A stretch of 64,000 nucleotides of DNA from contig NZ_JADEXR010000001.1 in the NCBI RefSeq assembly GCF_015206995.1, positions 124,001 to 188,000 of the forward strand, written 5' to 3'. A program made the translations under genes and the position numbers. Positions within the stretch are counted from its first letter, which is position 1. Every line of letters begins with the position of its first letter. Below the pieces are notes generated by a model, which was not told where the DNA came from, searched no databases, and was given only the letters and a program-made list of their open reading frames with translations. Positions 1 through 8,975 of this stretch are shown here, in pieces. This DNA is from an aff. Roholtiella sp. LEGE 12411 (GTDB lineage: Bacteria; Cyanobacteriota; Cyanobacteriia; Cyanobacteriales; Nostocaceae).

Positions 1-333
1 TTGGAACCTTTTTCTATCCATGCAGTCTCATAAATATACGTAATAACACGGATGGATATAAAAACTTAAGGTACTAGTTATCATATCTAAATTTCCGGGA
101 TGTAATCTCTGCTGTGTTGGAACGTCATCTGCATCTCAAGCAAGCAAAGCTTAATCTAGTGTTACCGAATTACGCCCCCACTCAGAAAGTTGTATTAATT
201 ATGAAGTGAGCGATCGCCCCATAACACCTAAAATTTAGTTGAAAGAGCAGTAAGTCAAGAATTTTTGCTCAAATGTTTACAGATGTTAACATTGTATACT
301 TGGCTTGGGCGTGTATGTTTTAGTATTACCCTT
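1..333. other. Leading intergenic stretch, no gene recognised
   Basis: I see no convincing gene here. A short open frame around 115-209 on the plus strand ends in a stop at about 209, but it has no recognisable motif. One HIP1 octamer lies near 209-216. The permease that follows probably starts at 334, so this stretch contains its promoter, but no clear -10/-35 pair stands out. Confidence 0.4.
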
Positions 334-1647
334 ATGAAGACTGTTCTCAAATCAAATCAAGAGCAAGTCACTCGGTTGTTTTCTCACCTCGAATTTGATG
401 GAAATAAGCTCAATCATCAACCGGGTAGTGTATTAGGGAGTACTGCGCTGATAGCGGGAACTACGGTTGGGGCTGGAATTCTCGCCCTACCTGCGGTGAC
501 TTTGCCATCTGGGATTTTGCCATCCACAGCCCTGCTAATTGCTGTTTGGCTCTACGCTTTAGTCTCAGGTTTGTTGATTGCAGAAGTAACTTTGAATGCA
601 ATGCATCTAGAGGGGCGTCCGAGTGTAGGCTTGTTGGCAATTGTTCAGAAGACCCTTGGTAAGCAGGGAGCGCGAATTGCTGGCGGCGCTTATCTATTCA
701 TGCATTATGCGCTGCTGGTGGCATACATTACTCAAGGTGGAGAAATTTTAGTATCTGCAATTGCAAAAATCTGGGGTGTGCAGAACGTTTTACCTACATG
801 GGTGGGGACAACGACTTTCACTCTTTTATTTGGCGGTATTATGTATGTTGGACGAGAAAAGTTTATTGAGAAATTAAACAGCGCCTTTGTGGGGATTGTA
901 ATTATTTCATTTTTGGGACTGTTGCTCCTAGGAGGAGGACAAGTTAAAAGCGCCCAATTTTTATTTCAGAACTGGAGTGCCCTTGGTAGCGCCGTTTCAG
1001 TCATGTGTGTCGCCCTGTTCTACCATAATGTTGTGCCTGTAGTTGTAACCCAACTAGAAGGAGATGTCCGCAAGATTCGTAATTCTATCTTCATTGGTTC
1101 TGCGATTCCTCTAATCATGTTCTTGGCATGGAATGCCGTGATTTTGGGAAGTGTCAGTTCCGATGTATTACAAGGCATCTCTGATGGCAGAACCGTTTTT
1201 GACCCACTACAAATTCTGCGATCTGGTGATGCAGGAGAATGGTTAGGAGTGCTAGTATCGATTTTCTCAGAGTTTGCGATCGTCACCTCATTTATTGGAT
1301 TTGTGTACGGGTTGTTGGATTTCTTCAAAGATATTTCTCTAATTACCCAGGGTGAATCTTCTAATCGCCTACCCCTATATTCACTGGTTCTTTTCCCTCC
1401 TATGAGTCTTGGGGCGCTTAATCCCACTATCTTTTTTGCAGCCTTAGACTACACTGGAACATTCAGTGTTTCAGTTTTAGGCGGAATTATTCCGGCGTTA
1501 ATGAGTTGGAAGCAACGTCAAGAGCAGGAAAACTTAAATACTACGAATCAACCACTTGTTCCTGGTGGTAAGGTGACACTCACTGTGATGATTGGAGTTG
1601 CATTAGCCTTGATAGTGAAACAAATTTTATTCATCTACGGAATGTAA
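334..1647 (+). CDS. Aromatic amino acid transport family permease (TyrP-like)
   Basis: Predicted inner-membrane amino acid/proton symporter of the hydroxy/aromatic amino acid permease (HAAAP) family, about 437 residues with roughly eleven hydrophobic segments. Near the N-terminus, GSTALIAGTTVGAGILALP is the family's signature unwound first helix that binds substrate. The middle is rich in Gly/Ala membrane helices, and the C-terminus ends in a last helix (LTVMIGVALALIVKQILF). An upstream in-frame ATG at 265 would add 23 residues with no family resemblance, so I prefer the ATG at 334 (MKTVLKSNQEQ). It stands alone, with no operon partner. Substrate (Tyr, Trp or another) cannot be decided from sequence. 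Confidence 0.85.
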   Translation: MKTVLKSNQEQVTRLFSHLEFDGNKLNHQPGSVLGSTALIAGTTVGAGILALPAVTLPSGILPSTALLIAVWLYALVSGLLIAEVTLNAMHLEGRPSVGLLAIVQKTLGKQGARIAGGAYLFMHYALLVAYITQGGEILVSAIAKIWGVQNVLPTWVGTTTFTLLFGGIMYVGREKFIEKLNSAFVGIVIISFLGLLLLGGGQVKSAQFLFQNWSALGSAVSVMCVALFYHNVVPVVVTQLEGDVRKIRNSIFIGSAIPLIMFLAWNAVILGSVSSDVLQGISDGRTVFDPLQILRSGDAGEWLGVLVSIFSEFAIVTSFIGFVYGLLDFFKDISLITQGESSNRLPLYSLVLFPPMSLGALNPTIFFAALDYTGTFSVSVLGGIIPALMSWKQRQEQENLNTTNQPLVPGGKVTLTVMIGVALALIVKQILFIYGM

Positions 1648-1713
1648 AACTATTCAAAAACTTAGTAGCAATACCTGATAAAGAGTGTGGTTTTTACTGT
1701 GAATGCTGCGATA

Positions 1714-1803
1714 ATGCATCAAGCAAGTTACATCTTCTACTGTTCCAATAATGGTGTTTGGTTAGCAGATAATGTACCAATTGAATATCTACAAATGATT
1801 TGA
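1714..1803 (+). pseudogene. C-terminal relic of RNA 2'-phosphotransferase (KptA-like)
   Basis: A 29-codon open stretch reads MHQASYIFYCSNNGVWLADN and then VPIEYLQMI before the stop. It matches my memory of the KptA/Tpt1 C-terminus (MHQ..G..F..S.NGVWLT..VP..YL). The rest of the enzyme, including its NAD- and RNA-binding core, is absent, so this is a decayed fragment. The assignment rests on a short motif only. Confidence 0.5.
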
Positions 1804-1897
1804 GCGTTAAGAGGTTTTTAATAGCTATCTCTTACGGTAGAAGGAAAACAGTATTTTAATTAATAGGCTAGACGTAAAGTCTTTGTAGATTAAATTT

Positions 1898-2170
1898 ATG
1901 AACATTATCGCTTGGATAATTCTGGGCCTGATTGCTGGAGCAATAGCTAAAGCAATTTATCCTGGTCGTCAGGGAGGTGGAATTCTTACAACCATGATTT
2001 TAGGTATTGTAGGTGCTTTGATAGGGGGTACTATAGTTACTCTCTTAGAGACAGGAAGACTGCAACTCACCGCAGCAGCCCTCAGTATCCCTGGTGTAAT
2101 TGTTGCTATTCTTGGTGCAATAGTTGCTATATTTTTATGGAACTTATTGGCTGGGCGTGCTAGTTATTAG
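1898..2170 (+). CDS. GlsB/YeaQ/YmgE family small membrane protein
   Basis: A 90-residue, almost wholly hydrophobic protein with about three membrane helices. It has the family's glycine-patterned motifs: IILGLIAGAIAKAIYPG at the start, ILGIVGALIGG in the middle and a final AILGAIVAIFLWNL helix. The family (once called transglycosylase-associated proteins) is linked to stress response, but its biochemical role is unknown. The length fits the family. It is monocistronic; the next gene downstream lies beyond a MITE-like repeat and a csbD-like relic. Confidence 0.85.
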   Translation: MNIIAWIILGLIAGAIAKAIYPGRQGGGILTTMILGIVGALIGGTIVTLLETGRLQLTAAALSIPGVIVAILGAIVAIFLWNLLAGRASY

Positions 2171-2266
2171 TTGAATCGACAGGAAAATTATGGTTAAAGC
2201 CGAGTTATTAATAACTACACCTTTTCACACTTCAATCGAAGACAAAAACTCCACTTACTAAAAGCA

Positions 2267-2394
2267 TATAGTAATCTGATTTGATTCGTGAACTGACTCG
2301 TAGAGACAGGGAATGGAGAATAGGGAATGGGGCATGGAAAAGAAGTAATAAAGATATACTGAATTTTTTTCAGAAATCAAATATGATTCCTATA
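2267..2394. repeat. MITE-like element, family 2, copy A
   Basis: About 128 bp with imperfect terminal inverted repeats. The left end reads TATAGTAATCTGATTTGATT; the reverse complement of the right end reads CTATAGGAATCATATTTGAT. The interior has a G-rich run resembling repeated GGGAATGG units. Two other copies lie at 14895-15023 and, inverted, 16686-16812. It encodes no protein. The TA-rich ends suggest mobilisation by a transposase that targets TA. Confidence 0.7.
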
Positions 2395-2458
2395 GTGGAG
2401 TAAATTATTTTAATTATCAATCTTCAGCTAACAATAAAATTGCAATTTGCATTGGAGA

Positions 2459-2658
2459 CTAATCTATAACCTTATTAAATTCATCTTTAATATTTTCCGT
2501 AGTGTGAATAATTTGGACTTCAGTTTTCTCTCGTGGATTGTCAATTGGTTGACAACAACTTCTGGTACTTTACCTTAGAGATTTTTAGCAGTAGCCTCTA
2601 CTGTGTTTTCAGCGCTCAATTTTGGTGCGATCGCTCCTTGATTGTATACTGCTAACAT
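2459..2658 (-). pseudogene. Decayed CsbD-family stress protein gene
   Basis: Read on the minus strand from an ATG at 2658, the sequence gives TVEATAKNL, an in-frame stop, then GKVPEVVVN. After a frameshift it gives TEVQIIHTTENIKDEFNKVI followed by a stop. This tracks the cyanobacterial CsbD-like pattern (ATAKN.EGK.QE..GN then EVRH..EN.KDE). One nonsense codon and one frameshift within about 65 codons show it is broken. Confidence 0.5.
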
Positions 2659-2737
2659 TGTGGTTAGGTTACATATTCAAGTATCATGCAAGCTATTTAC
2701 CCTACTATAGAGATGTTTCAATGCAGGGGATGAAAAG

Positions 2738-3022
2738 ATGAGGGTTTGGCTTGCCTGCTTTTTGGTACTGTTTGCCTTAGCAGAACTGTTTGACTGGTTG
2801 CAAGAATTTAATCTACCATTACCCATCTATATTTTGGGTGGGGCTTTTTTAGCCGTTGCTTCTAACTACGACAAGATTATTGGCTCCTATTCCGGTGATA
2901 CAAGTATCCAAGCATCACCCGAACAACCCCAGTTAGATTTACCAACTCAATCCACCGACCCTATTTCTTTCGCAATTCCTAGTCTAGTTGAAGATGTTCA
3001 AGCATCTGAAACAAATGATTAA
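2738..3022 (+). CDS. Small hypothetical membrane-anchored protein
   Basis: 94 residues, not assigned to a named family. Residues 2-15 and about 26-43 are hydrophobic (WLACFLVLFALAEL and PLPIYILGGAFLAVAS), giving two short membrane segments. The C-terminal half is acidic and rich in Pro, Ser and Thr, likely unstructured. The ATG at 2738 is preceded by a purine-rich GGGGATGAAAAG. The CHASE2 kinase starts 98 bp downstream on the same strand, so co-transcription is possible, but no functional link is shown. Confidence 0.6.
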   Translation: MRVWLACFLVLFALAELFDWLQEFNLPLPIYILGGAFLAVASNYDKIIGSYSGDTSIQASPEQPQLDLPTQSTDPISFAIPSLVEDVQASETND

Positions 3023-3120
3023 GGGTAATGATAAGCCAATGAGCGATCGCCTCGAAACGGCAAGTAAATTGCTAAATTAAATGAGAGCATTTACCCAATT
3101 CAGGCTACCGCCGCAACGCC

Positions 3121-5307
3121 GTGATTAGTGGACTATTAGAAAAACTCCGTACCGCGTTCGTAACAGATCAAGGTTCCCGTGAAACTTCCCCTAGGGATAA
3201 CTGGCTGCAAATTATCCTAGTTACCAGTGTGGTAGTCACTGCCTTTATCTGGGGAGTTCGTGAACTCAAATGGATGCAGCCGTGGGAGTTAATAGTTTAT
3301 GATCAAATGTTGCGATCGCGTCCGACGAAAGCACCCGATAAGCGGATCTTGCTGGTAAAAATTACTGAAGAGGATCTAGAACCAGAGAAATGGAATATCT
3401 CAGATCGCAGAATTAATCAGTTGTTAAAAAAACTAGAGTTATATCAACCGCGTGTCATTGGTTTATATCTTTTTCGTCCAGATCAGAAAAATTTAGCGGC
3501 TAATCTGCAAAATCAAGTTCATATCATCAGCACCTGCTTGTTTAGCAGCAAAGGTAGAGATGAAATTCCGCCGCCACCCAATTTCCCTACAGATAGTGTA
3601 GGGTTTAGCGATGTAATTACCGACAACGAGAATGATCAAATTCTCCGTCGTGGTTTGTTATTTGCTAATTCTACAGACAACAAATGTACAACATCATTTT
3701 CATTTGGTTCTTTAATTGCTATTAATTATCTGAATAAACAAGGCATTAAGTATAACTTCACTCCCGAAGGAACTTTTCAGTTAGGTAAAACTCTTTTTCC
3801 CCGCCTAGAAGCTAATTCTGGTAGCTATCAACATCTAGATGCGGCTGGCTATCAAATACTGTTAAATTACCGTCATCCCGATCACCTCGCCGACCAAGTA
3901 ACCCTCACGCAAGTCTTAGATAATCAAGTAAATCCCAGTTTAATCAAAGACCGTCTTGTAATTATCGGCACTACGGTAGCAAGTCTTCCTCCACCTGGCT
4001 TCTATACGCCCTACAGCGCTTTACCAGATCAACCAGCAAGAATGCCTGCTTTATTTATTCATGCACAAATAGCTAGTCAGATCATCAGTACAGTGCTGGA
4101 TCAGCGACCTCTAATTTGGTACTGGCCAGACTGGGCTGAATTGGTTTGGGTATGGGGCTGGTCATTGGTGGGTAGTGCTTTAGCATGGCGCTTACAACAT
4201 CCTTTGCTGCTGCTGATGGTGGGAGGTGCAACCCTAATTATCTTGGTGGTAATCTGCGTTGTTTTGTTTTTCCAAGCTGGATGGATACCGATTATTCCGC
4301 CTGCGATCGCCTTCATCGTCAGTAGTGCAACCGTTATGGCTTATACTAGCTACCGAACTCAGCAGCAAACTCAGCTGATTATTCTGCAAGTTGAACAGCA
4401 ACAAGAAGCGATCGCGCAATTAAATATACTTTTAGAAGACAAAACAGCAATTCCCGACTCACAACTTGACCTGATTCCCACAATTGATACACCAGAACAA
4501 AGCGCTGATGACTTCCTTTTGAATCGACGCTATAAAATCTCCAAAATTATCGGTACAGGTGGATTTGGTCGCGTTTATTTAGCAAAAGATACTCAACGAC
4601 CGGGTAATCCTGTTTGTGTAGTTAAAAAGTTAATGCCAGCCCGCCAAGATCCAAAATTTTTGCAAGTTGCTCGCAGATTATTTAATACCGAAGCTGAAAT
4701 TTTAGAAGTTTTAGGTAGACATCATCAAATTCCAGAACTACTTGCCTATTTTGAAGATAACCAAGAATTCTATTTAGTTGAAGAATATATTCAAGGACAT
4801 ACTTTGAGTGAGGAATTACCACCTGTGCAGAACGTAAAAAACGAATCCTTTGTGATTGATATGCTCAAAGGAGTTTTAGAAGTTCTGGCATTTGTTCACC
4901 AACATCGAGTGATTCATCGAGATATCAAACCGACTAATATTATTAGACGCGCTCAAGATAATCGGCTAGTACTGATTGACTTTGGTGCAGTCAAATTGAT
5001 GCAACCACCAAGTGAGCAAACAGAATTAGCAACGGTAGCCATTGGAACGCGAGGTTATACGCCACCAGAACAATTTGTCGGACATCCCCGCTTGTGCAGT
5101 GACATTTACGCTTTAGGAATGATTGGCATTCAAGCAATTACTGGAATACTACCGCAGGAACTTCAACCAGATCCACAAACGGGTAATGTGATGTGGCGAC
5201 AAGAGCAAGTCAGCGAAGAATTAGCAGTAATTTTAGATAAGATGGTTTGCTACAATTTTAGCGATCGCTATCAATCAGCCGCCGCAGTTTTACAGGATTT
5301 AAAATAA
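3121..5307 (+). CDS. CHASE2-domain serine/threonine protein kinase
   Basis: A 728-residue membrane sensor kinase. A helix at about 28-45 leads into an extracytoplasmic CHASE2 domain (about 50-330), followed by two or three membrane helices (about 335-410), a short coiled linker rich in Gln (412-440) and a Hanks-type kinase domain (471-728). Visible kinase motifs: glycine loop GTGGFGRV (478-485), Lys in VVKKLM (about 502), HRDIKPTN (catalytic loop, 599-606) and IDFG (619-622). All catalytic residues look intact. The start is GTG at 3121 with no clear ribosome-binding site. The CHASE2 ligand is unknown. A hairpin 47 bp past the stop may end transcription. Confidence 0.92.
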   Translation: MISGLLEKLRTAFVTDQGSRETSPRDNWLQIILVTSVVVTAFIWGVRELKWMQPWELIVYDQMLRSRPTKAPDKRILLVKITEEDLEPEKWNISDRRINQLLKKLELYQPRVIGLYLFRPDQKNLAANLQNQVHIISTCLFSSKGRDEIPPPPNFPTDSVGFSDVITDNENDQILRRGLLFANSTDNKCTTSFSFGSLIAINYLNKQGIKYNFTPEGTFQLGKTLFPRLEANSGSYQHLDAAGYQILLNYRHPDHLADQVTLTQVLDNQVNPSLIKDRLVIIGTTVASLPPPGFYTPYSALPDQPARMPALFIHAQIASQIISTVLDQRPLIWYWPDWAELVWVWGWSLVGSALAWRLQHPLLLLMVGGATLIILVVICVVLFFQAGWIPIIPPAIAFIVSSATVMAYTSYRTQQQTQLIILQVEQQQEAIAQLNILLEDKTAIPDSQLDLIPTIDTPEQSADDFLLNRRYKISKIIGTGGFGRVYLAKDTQRPGNPVCVVKKLMPARQDPKFLQVARRLFNTEAEILEVLGRHHQIPELLAYFEDNQEFYLVEEYIQGHTLSEELPPVQNVKNESFVIDMLKGVLEVLAFVHQHRVIHRDIKPTNIIRRAQDNRLVLIDFGAVKLMQPPSEQTELATVAIGTRGYTPPEQFVGHPRLCSDIYALGMIGIQAITGILPQELQPDPQTGNVMWRQEQVSEELAVILDKMVCYNFSDRYQSAAAVLQDLK

Positions 5308-5354
5308 TTCGTAATTCGCCCTGGGGCAAAAGAATGTGACAGATAGACCATGTA

Positions 5355-5383
5355 GTAGAGACGTTGCAATGCAACGTCTCTAC
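5355..5383. terminator. Perfect hairpin between convergent genes
   Basis: GTAGAGACGTTGCA, one A, then its exact reverse complement: a 14 bp stem. It lies between the stop of the kinase gene and the stop of devA, so it could act as a bidirectional terminator. The same palindrome recurs in variant form at 11232-11261, 20139-20164, about 26010-26056 and 31960-31986, so it is also a dispersed repeat. There is no long U tract. Confidence 0.6.
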
Positions 5384-5392
5384 TCTGTTCGC

Positions 5393-6097
5393 CTAAACTG
5401 CTGAGACAACAGCCCGGTCATTTACTAGCTTGCCATCTTCCATGTGGACGATGCGATCAGCAATGTCTAAAATGCGGTTGTCATGAGTCACTAAAAGAAT
5501 AGTACAGCCTTGTTCTTTAGCCAATTGTTGCATGAGGTTGACCACATCGCGACCCGATTTACTATCAAGGGCGGCGGTGGGTTCATCCGCTAGAACAATT
5601 TTAGGATGACTTACTAAGGCGCGGGCGATCGCTACCCTTTGTTTTTGTCCCCCCGATAAATCATCAGGATAGTAATTGAGCCGATCCCCTAATCCTACCT
5701 CTTCCAACATTTGCGCTGATTGGGCTTTCATTTGTAGCGAAGACATATTATTGTGCAGTTCCAAGCCCATTTTGACGTTTTGAAGGGCTGTCAGGCTACC
5801 GTGTAGATTGTGCGCTTGGAAAATATAACCGTTACTGCGTCGCGCTTGAGTAAGTTGTGCTGCACTAGCGCCACAAAGTTCTTGTCCCAATATCTGCAAA
5901 CTGCCGGATTGAGCAGAACGCAACCCACCCACTAAGGTGAGAAGTGTAGTTTTACCAGAACCAGACGGCCCAGTCATAATGATAATTTCGCCAGCATTAA
6001 TCTCCAGGTTGATATCAAACAGAACTTGTTTACGAAGTTGACCTTGACCAAAGTAGTGGTCGAGATTTTTAATAGAGATAACGGGTTCGCTAGTCAT
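5393..6097 (-). CDS. devA: DevA-type ABC exporter ATPase
   Basis: 234-residue ATP-binding subunit of a MacB/DevA-class exporter. Walker A is GPSGSGKTT, the Q-loop region is IFQAHNLHGSLTA, the signature is LSGGQKQRVAIARAL, Walker B is IVLADEPTAALD and the switch is VTHD. It is third in the devB-devC-devA order on the minus strand, 184 bp after devC. In heterocyst-forming cyanobacteria DevBCA exports heterocyst glycolipids with TolC. These genomes carry several paralogues with other substrates, and the TetR gene next door suggests this one may be an inducible efflux paralogue. Confidence 0.9.
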   Translation of the reverse strand: MTSEPVISIKNLDHYFGQGQLRKQVLFDINLEINAGEIIIMTGPSGSGKTTLLTLVGGLRSAQSGSLQILGQELCGASAAQLTQARRSNGYIFQAHNLHGSLTALQNVKMGLELHNNMSSLQMKAQSAQMLEEVGLGDRLNYYPDDLSGGQKQRVAIARALVSHPKIVLADEPTAALDSKSGRDVVNLMQQLAKEQGCTILLVTHDNRILDIADRIVHMEDGKLVNDRAVVSAV

Positions 6098-6281
6098 TCA
6101 ATTTTAAATTTTGAATTGGGCGAAAGGTTGTAAGGAGGGTTTCCCGACCTAGCAAACTTTTCAAGACGGATTTTGGATTGATTCCACAGATAAATCTGCT
6201 CGCTCTGTACCATGTTCGGAATTGTCGGTCATTTATCCTTAATCCTTAGTAGTAACAAACGACAAATGACAAATGACAATT

Positions 6282-7457
6282 TTAAAACATATCTGCGGGG
6301 TCAGCAGATTGAAGTTTACGCGTGGCGATCGCACCCGAAATTATACACATAATCATAGTCAGCACTAACACTGTAATGGCTCGCGCTAAGGTCATGTAAA
6401 GTGGCAGATTAGTGGCATTACGAGTTAGATGATAAAGTCCAAAGGGCACAATTACTCCTGGTATAAAACCCAGTACTGCCAAAATTATCGCTTCTTCAAA
6501 CACCACACTTAGTAAGTAGAAATTATTATACCCCATTGCTTTGAAGGTGGCGTATTCTTTGAGATGGGCATTCACATCTGTAGAAAGAACTTGATAGACG
6601 ATAATCACGCCTACTAAAAAACCCATGGTTACACCCAGACTGAAAATAAACCCGATGGCAGTATTTTTTTTCCAATAATCTTTTTCAAATTCAATAAATT
6701 CTTCGCGGGTCAATATTTTGACATCATCACCTAAATAAGCTTTTAAATTTGCTTTGATCTGCTTGGGATCATAGCCTGGTTGCAAATTAACCAAACCAAG
6801 ACTGACACTGCTGGCTTCGCGCCTAGGAAATAGTCGCAAAAAGTTTTGGTCGCTGGTGATTAAGTTACCATCGGCAATAAAGGAAGCCCCAACTGGAAAT
6901 AAGCCGCCAATGGTAATCGTCCGGCGGTCAATTTCAGTTGTAACGGGTTTTCCTTGTTCAATTTGGGCGATCACTTCTTTATAATCTCCCCTAGAAGCGC
7001 GATCAAACAGAACGGTATCTGGTAACTTCACAAGATCTTTCTGGCGGTTCACATCAGCTAAGTTAAACACTTGCTGATCAGGATTGAACCCCATAACTAA
7101 TATTGTTGTCTTTTGGTGTGTTTGGGGATTCTTCCAATCGATAAAGTTGACATAAATGGCTTCCGCCGACTTTATCCCTGGTACATCCATTGCTTGATAC
7201 AGTCGCCGCCTTGCAAAGGTGGACATATTTGCCAGGTTACGCGCTTGGGGACTGATCATAAACATGTCACCCTGCATACTGCGATGCAACATGGTGTTAC
7301 TTTCAAACAGAGCAGATTGAAACCCTAACTGCATAAACATTAAGACATCAGCGAAGGCAATGCCTGACAATGCTACCAAGAGACGACCCCTTTCGTGACT
7401 CAGTTGCAGCCAACCAAGGGGGGTTCGTTGTCGTAATTGCTGAATAAATCCAATCAC
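6282..7457 (-). CDS. devC: DevC-type ABC exporter permease
   Basis: 391-residue FtsX/MacB-like permease with the expected plan: an N-terminal membrane helix (about 27-48), a large periplasmic domain (about 50-265) and three C-terminal helices (GFIFSLGVTMGFLVGVIIVY, then FEEAIILAVLGFIPGVIVPF, then ITVLVLTMIMCIISGAI). Its ATG overlaps the devB stop by four bases (ATGA), so the two are translationally coupled. The residue pattern near the start (RTPLGWLQLSHERGRLLVAL) is typical of the DevC family. It acts in the inner membrane with the DevA ATPase and DevB adaptor. Confidence 0.9.
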   Translation of the reverse strand: MIGFIQQLRQRTPLGWLQLSHERGRLLVALSGIAFADVLMFMQLGFQSALFESNTMLHRSMQGDMFMISPQARNLANMSTFARRRLYQAMDVPGIKSAEAIYVNFIDWKNPQTHQKTTILVMGFNPDQQVFNLADVNRQKDLVKLPDTVLFDRASRGDYKEVIAQIEQGKPVTTEIDRRTITIGGLFPVGASFIADGNLITSDQNFLRLFPRREASSVSLGLVNLQPGYDPKQIKANLKAYLGDDVKILTREEFIEFEKDYWKKNTAIGFIFSLGVTMGFLVGVIIVYQVLSTDVNAHLKEYATFKAMGYNNFYLLSVVFEEAIILAVLGFIPGVIVPFGLYHLTRNATNLPLYMTLARAITVLVLTMIMCIISGAIATRKLQSADPADMF

Positions 7458-8761
7458 AGTTCAATTACCGCCTTGACTTGCAGATTTGTTAAATTAGAAG
7501 CTTTCTCGCTAGATAGTTTATTCAGTTGTACATGGACTTCCACTACTCTGGCATCAATATTGCTAGAGGGATCACTGTTGATTAAATTTTGCCGCTGTAC
7601 TTGCATACCAATCCAATCCACCCTTCCCATTAATTCGTTGGGTAGAGAATTGCTACTTATCCGTACCGACTGTCCCTGACGTACTTTGTGAATATCACTT
7701 TGGTATACTTCTGCCACTGCATACATCTGATCGGTTTGACCTAAATCGACAATTCCCTCTTCACTAACGGTTTCTCCGGCTCGTGTATTAATCTTTAAAA
7801 TTTGCCCGGCTTTGGGAGCGTGGATGTATGCTTGCTGAAGTTGCGCTTTAATTTTTTCCACGGTGGCTTGAGCGCTGTCTACTTCTGCTTGTGCGTTTGC
7901 TATATCCGTGGGACGGATCTCAGTTGTTTGATTCAGGGTAGCTTTGGCTTCGTTAATTTGCTGTTGCAAACTGGCAAGAGTTTGGTCTTTGTTGGCTTTG
8001 GCTTCGTTAAGCTGCTGTTCTAGAGTGGCTATAGTTCTGGCTTTGGTGGCTTGGCTTTCGATTAACTGCTGAGAGGATGTTTCTGCACTTAGACGTCTGC
8101 TATCAACTTCCTGACTGGAAATTGCCCCATCTTTGTATAAAGTCTCGTAGCGTTGAAAGTCTGCTTGGGCGTTTTGTCTCTGGGCGGCGACGCGAGCCAC
8201 TGTTGCTTCTAGCTGCTGTTTTTGTCCTTGCAGTTCCGCTTCTAGGCGATTAATTGTGGCTTGCTGAGTTTTAATGTTTCCCTCTAGTTCAACTTGCAGA
8301 CGTTTGATAGTCGCCTGTCGCGCTCCAATTTCTCCCTGTTTTGCTCCCGCTTTGACTTGTTCAAGGCGAGATTTGGCAACTTGAACTTGTTGTTGTGCTT
8401 CACCCAAACTTGCTCGGAGGCGATCGCGACTATCCATAATCGCAATTACTTGCCCAGCTTTGACGCGATCGCCTTCTTTTACTAACAGTTTTTCCACTAG
8501 ATTCCCTTCATTAGAAGAAGGTGCAGAAAGTTTTATGACCTCTTCGTTTGGTTCTAACCGACCTAATGCTGTGACTGTTTTTACTACTGGTTGAACGGCT
8601 ACTGGCGCTTCTTGCTTCTGATTAGCCTTCGCCTGAAACTGTAGCACCGTGTAAACACTAGCTCCGCCTACAGCTAAAGATGCAATTATTACTAACCAAA
8701 TATGCGATCGGAAAAAATTCTGGGAAGACTTTAAAGTTTCTATCTTCCGGTTTTGCGCCAT
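7454..8761 (-). CDS. devB: DevB-type HlyD periplasmic adaptor (membrane fusion protein)
   Basis: 435 residues: a short cytoplasmic N-terminus, one membrane helix (about 20-42), a lipoyl-like half motif (LSAPSSNEGNLVEKLLVKEG), a long Gln/Ala-rich coiled-coil hairpin (about 120-300), the second lipoyl half (IHAPKAGQILKINTRAGE) and a beta-barrel region. It bridges the inner-membrane permease to an outer-membrane TolC channel. First gene of the devBCA operon, with about 214 bp of divergent promoter region shared with the TetR gene. A palindrome there is a plausible operator. Confidence 0.9.
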   Translation of the reverse strand: MAQNRKIETLKSSQNFFRSHIWLVIIASLAVGGASVYTVLQFQAKANQKQEAPVAVQPVVKTVTALGRLEPNEEVIKLSAPSSNEGNLVEKLLVKEGDRVKAGQVIAIMDSRDRLRASLGEAQQQVQVAKSRLEQVKAGAKQGEIGARQATIKRLQVELEGNIKTQQATINRLEAELQGQKQQLEATVARVAAQRQNAQADFQRYETLYKDGAISSQEVDSRRLSAETSSQQLIESQATKARTIATLEQQLNEAKANKDQTLASLQQQINEAKATLNQTTEIRPTDIANAQAEVDSAQATVEKIKAQLQQAYIHAPKAGQILKINTRAGETVSEEGIVDLGQTDQMYAVAEVYQSDIHKVRQGQSVRISSNSLPNELMGRVDWIGMQVQRQNLINSDPSSNIDARVVEVHVQLNKLSSEKASNLTNLQVKAVIEL

Positions 8762-8818
8762 AGTATTCCCCTCTTACTAGTAGCTCGAACTAAACCGTTC
8801 AGTTTATTATATGCTAAA

Positions 8819-8836
8819 CTAAACTGACTAGTTTAG
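8819..8836. promoter_or_regulatory. Candidate TetR operator between devB and tetR
   Basis: CTAAACT-GACT-AGTTTAG is a perfect 7 bp inverted repeat with a 4 bp spacer. It lies 58 bp upstream of devB and 140 bp upstream of the TetR gene. Partial copies of the half-site (CTAAAC, TAAACC, CAGTTTA) occur just to its left at about 8790-8819. Size, symmetry and position are typical of TetR-family operators. No binding evidence is available. Confidence 0.55.
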
Positions 8837-8975
8837 TCAAGCGAATGCAGCTAAAGCTACACCGATTAAATTTGCCTGGAATTATCTCCCAGAATGCTTA
8901 TCCCAATTGGGATTCATCGCGTAGAGTACTTTCCAACATCTATTAAAATTATTTATAGAAGAGGATAATTAATAA

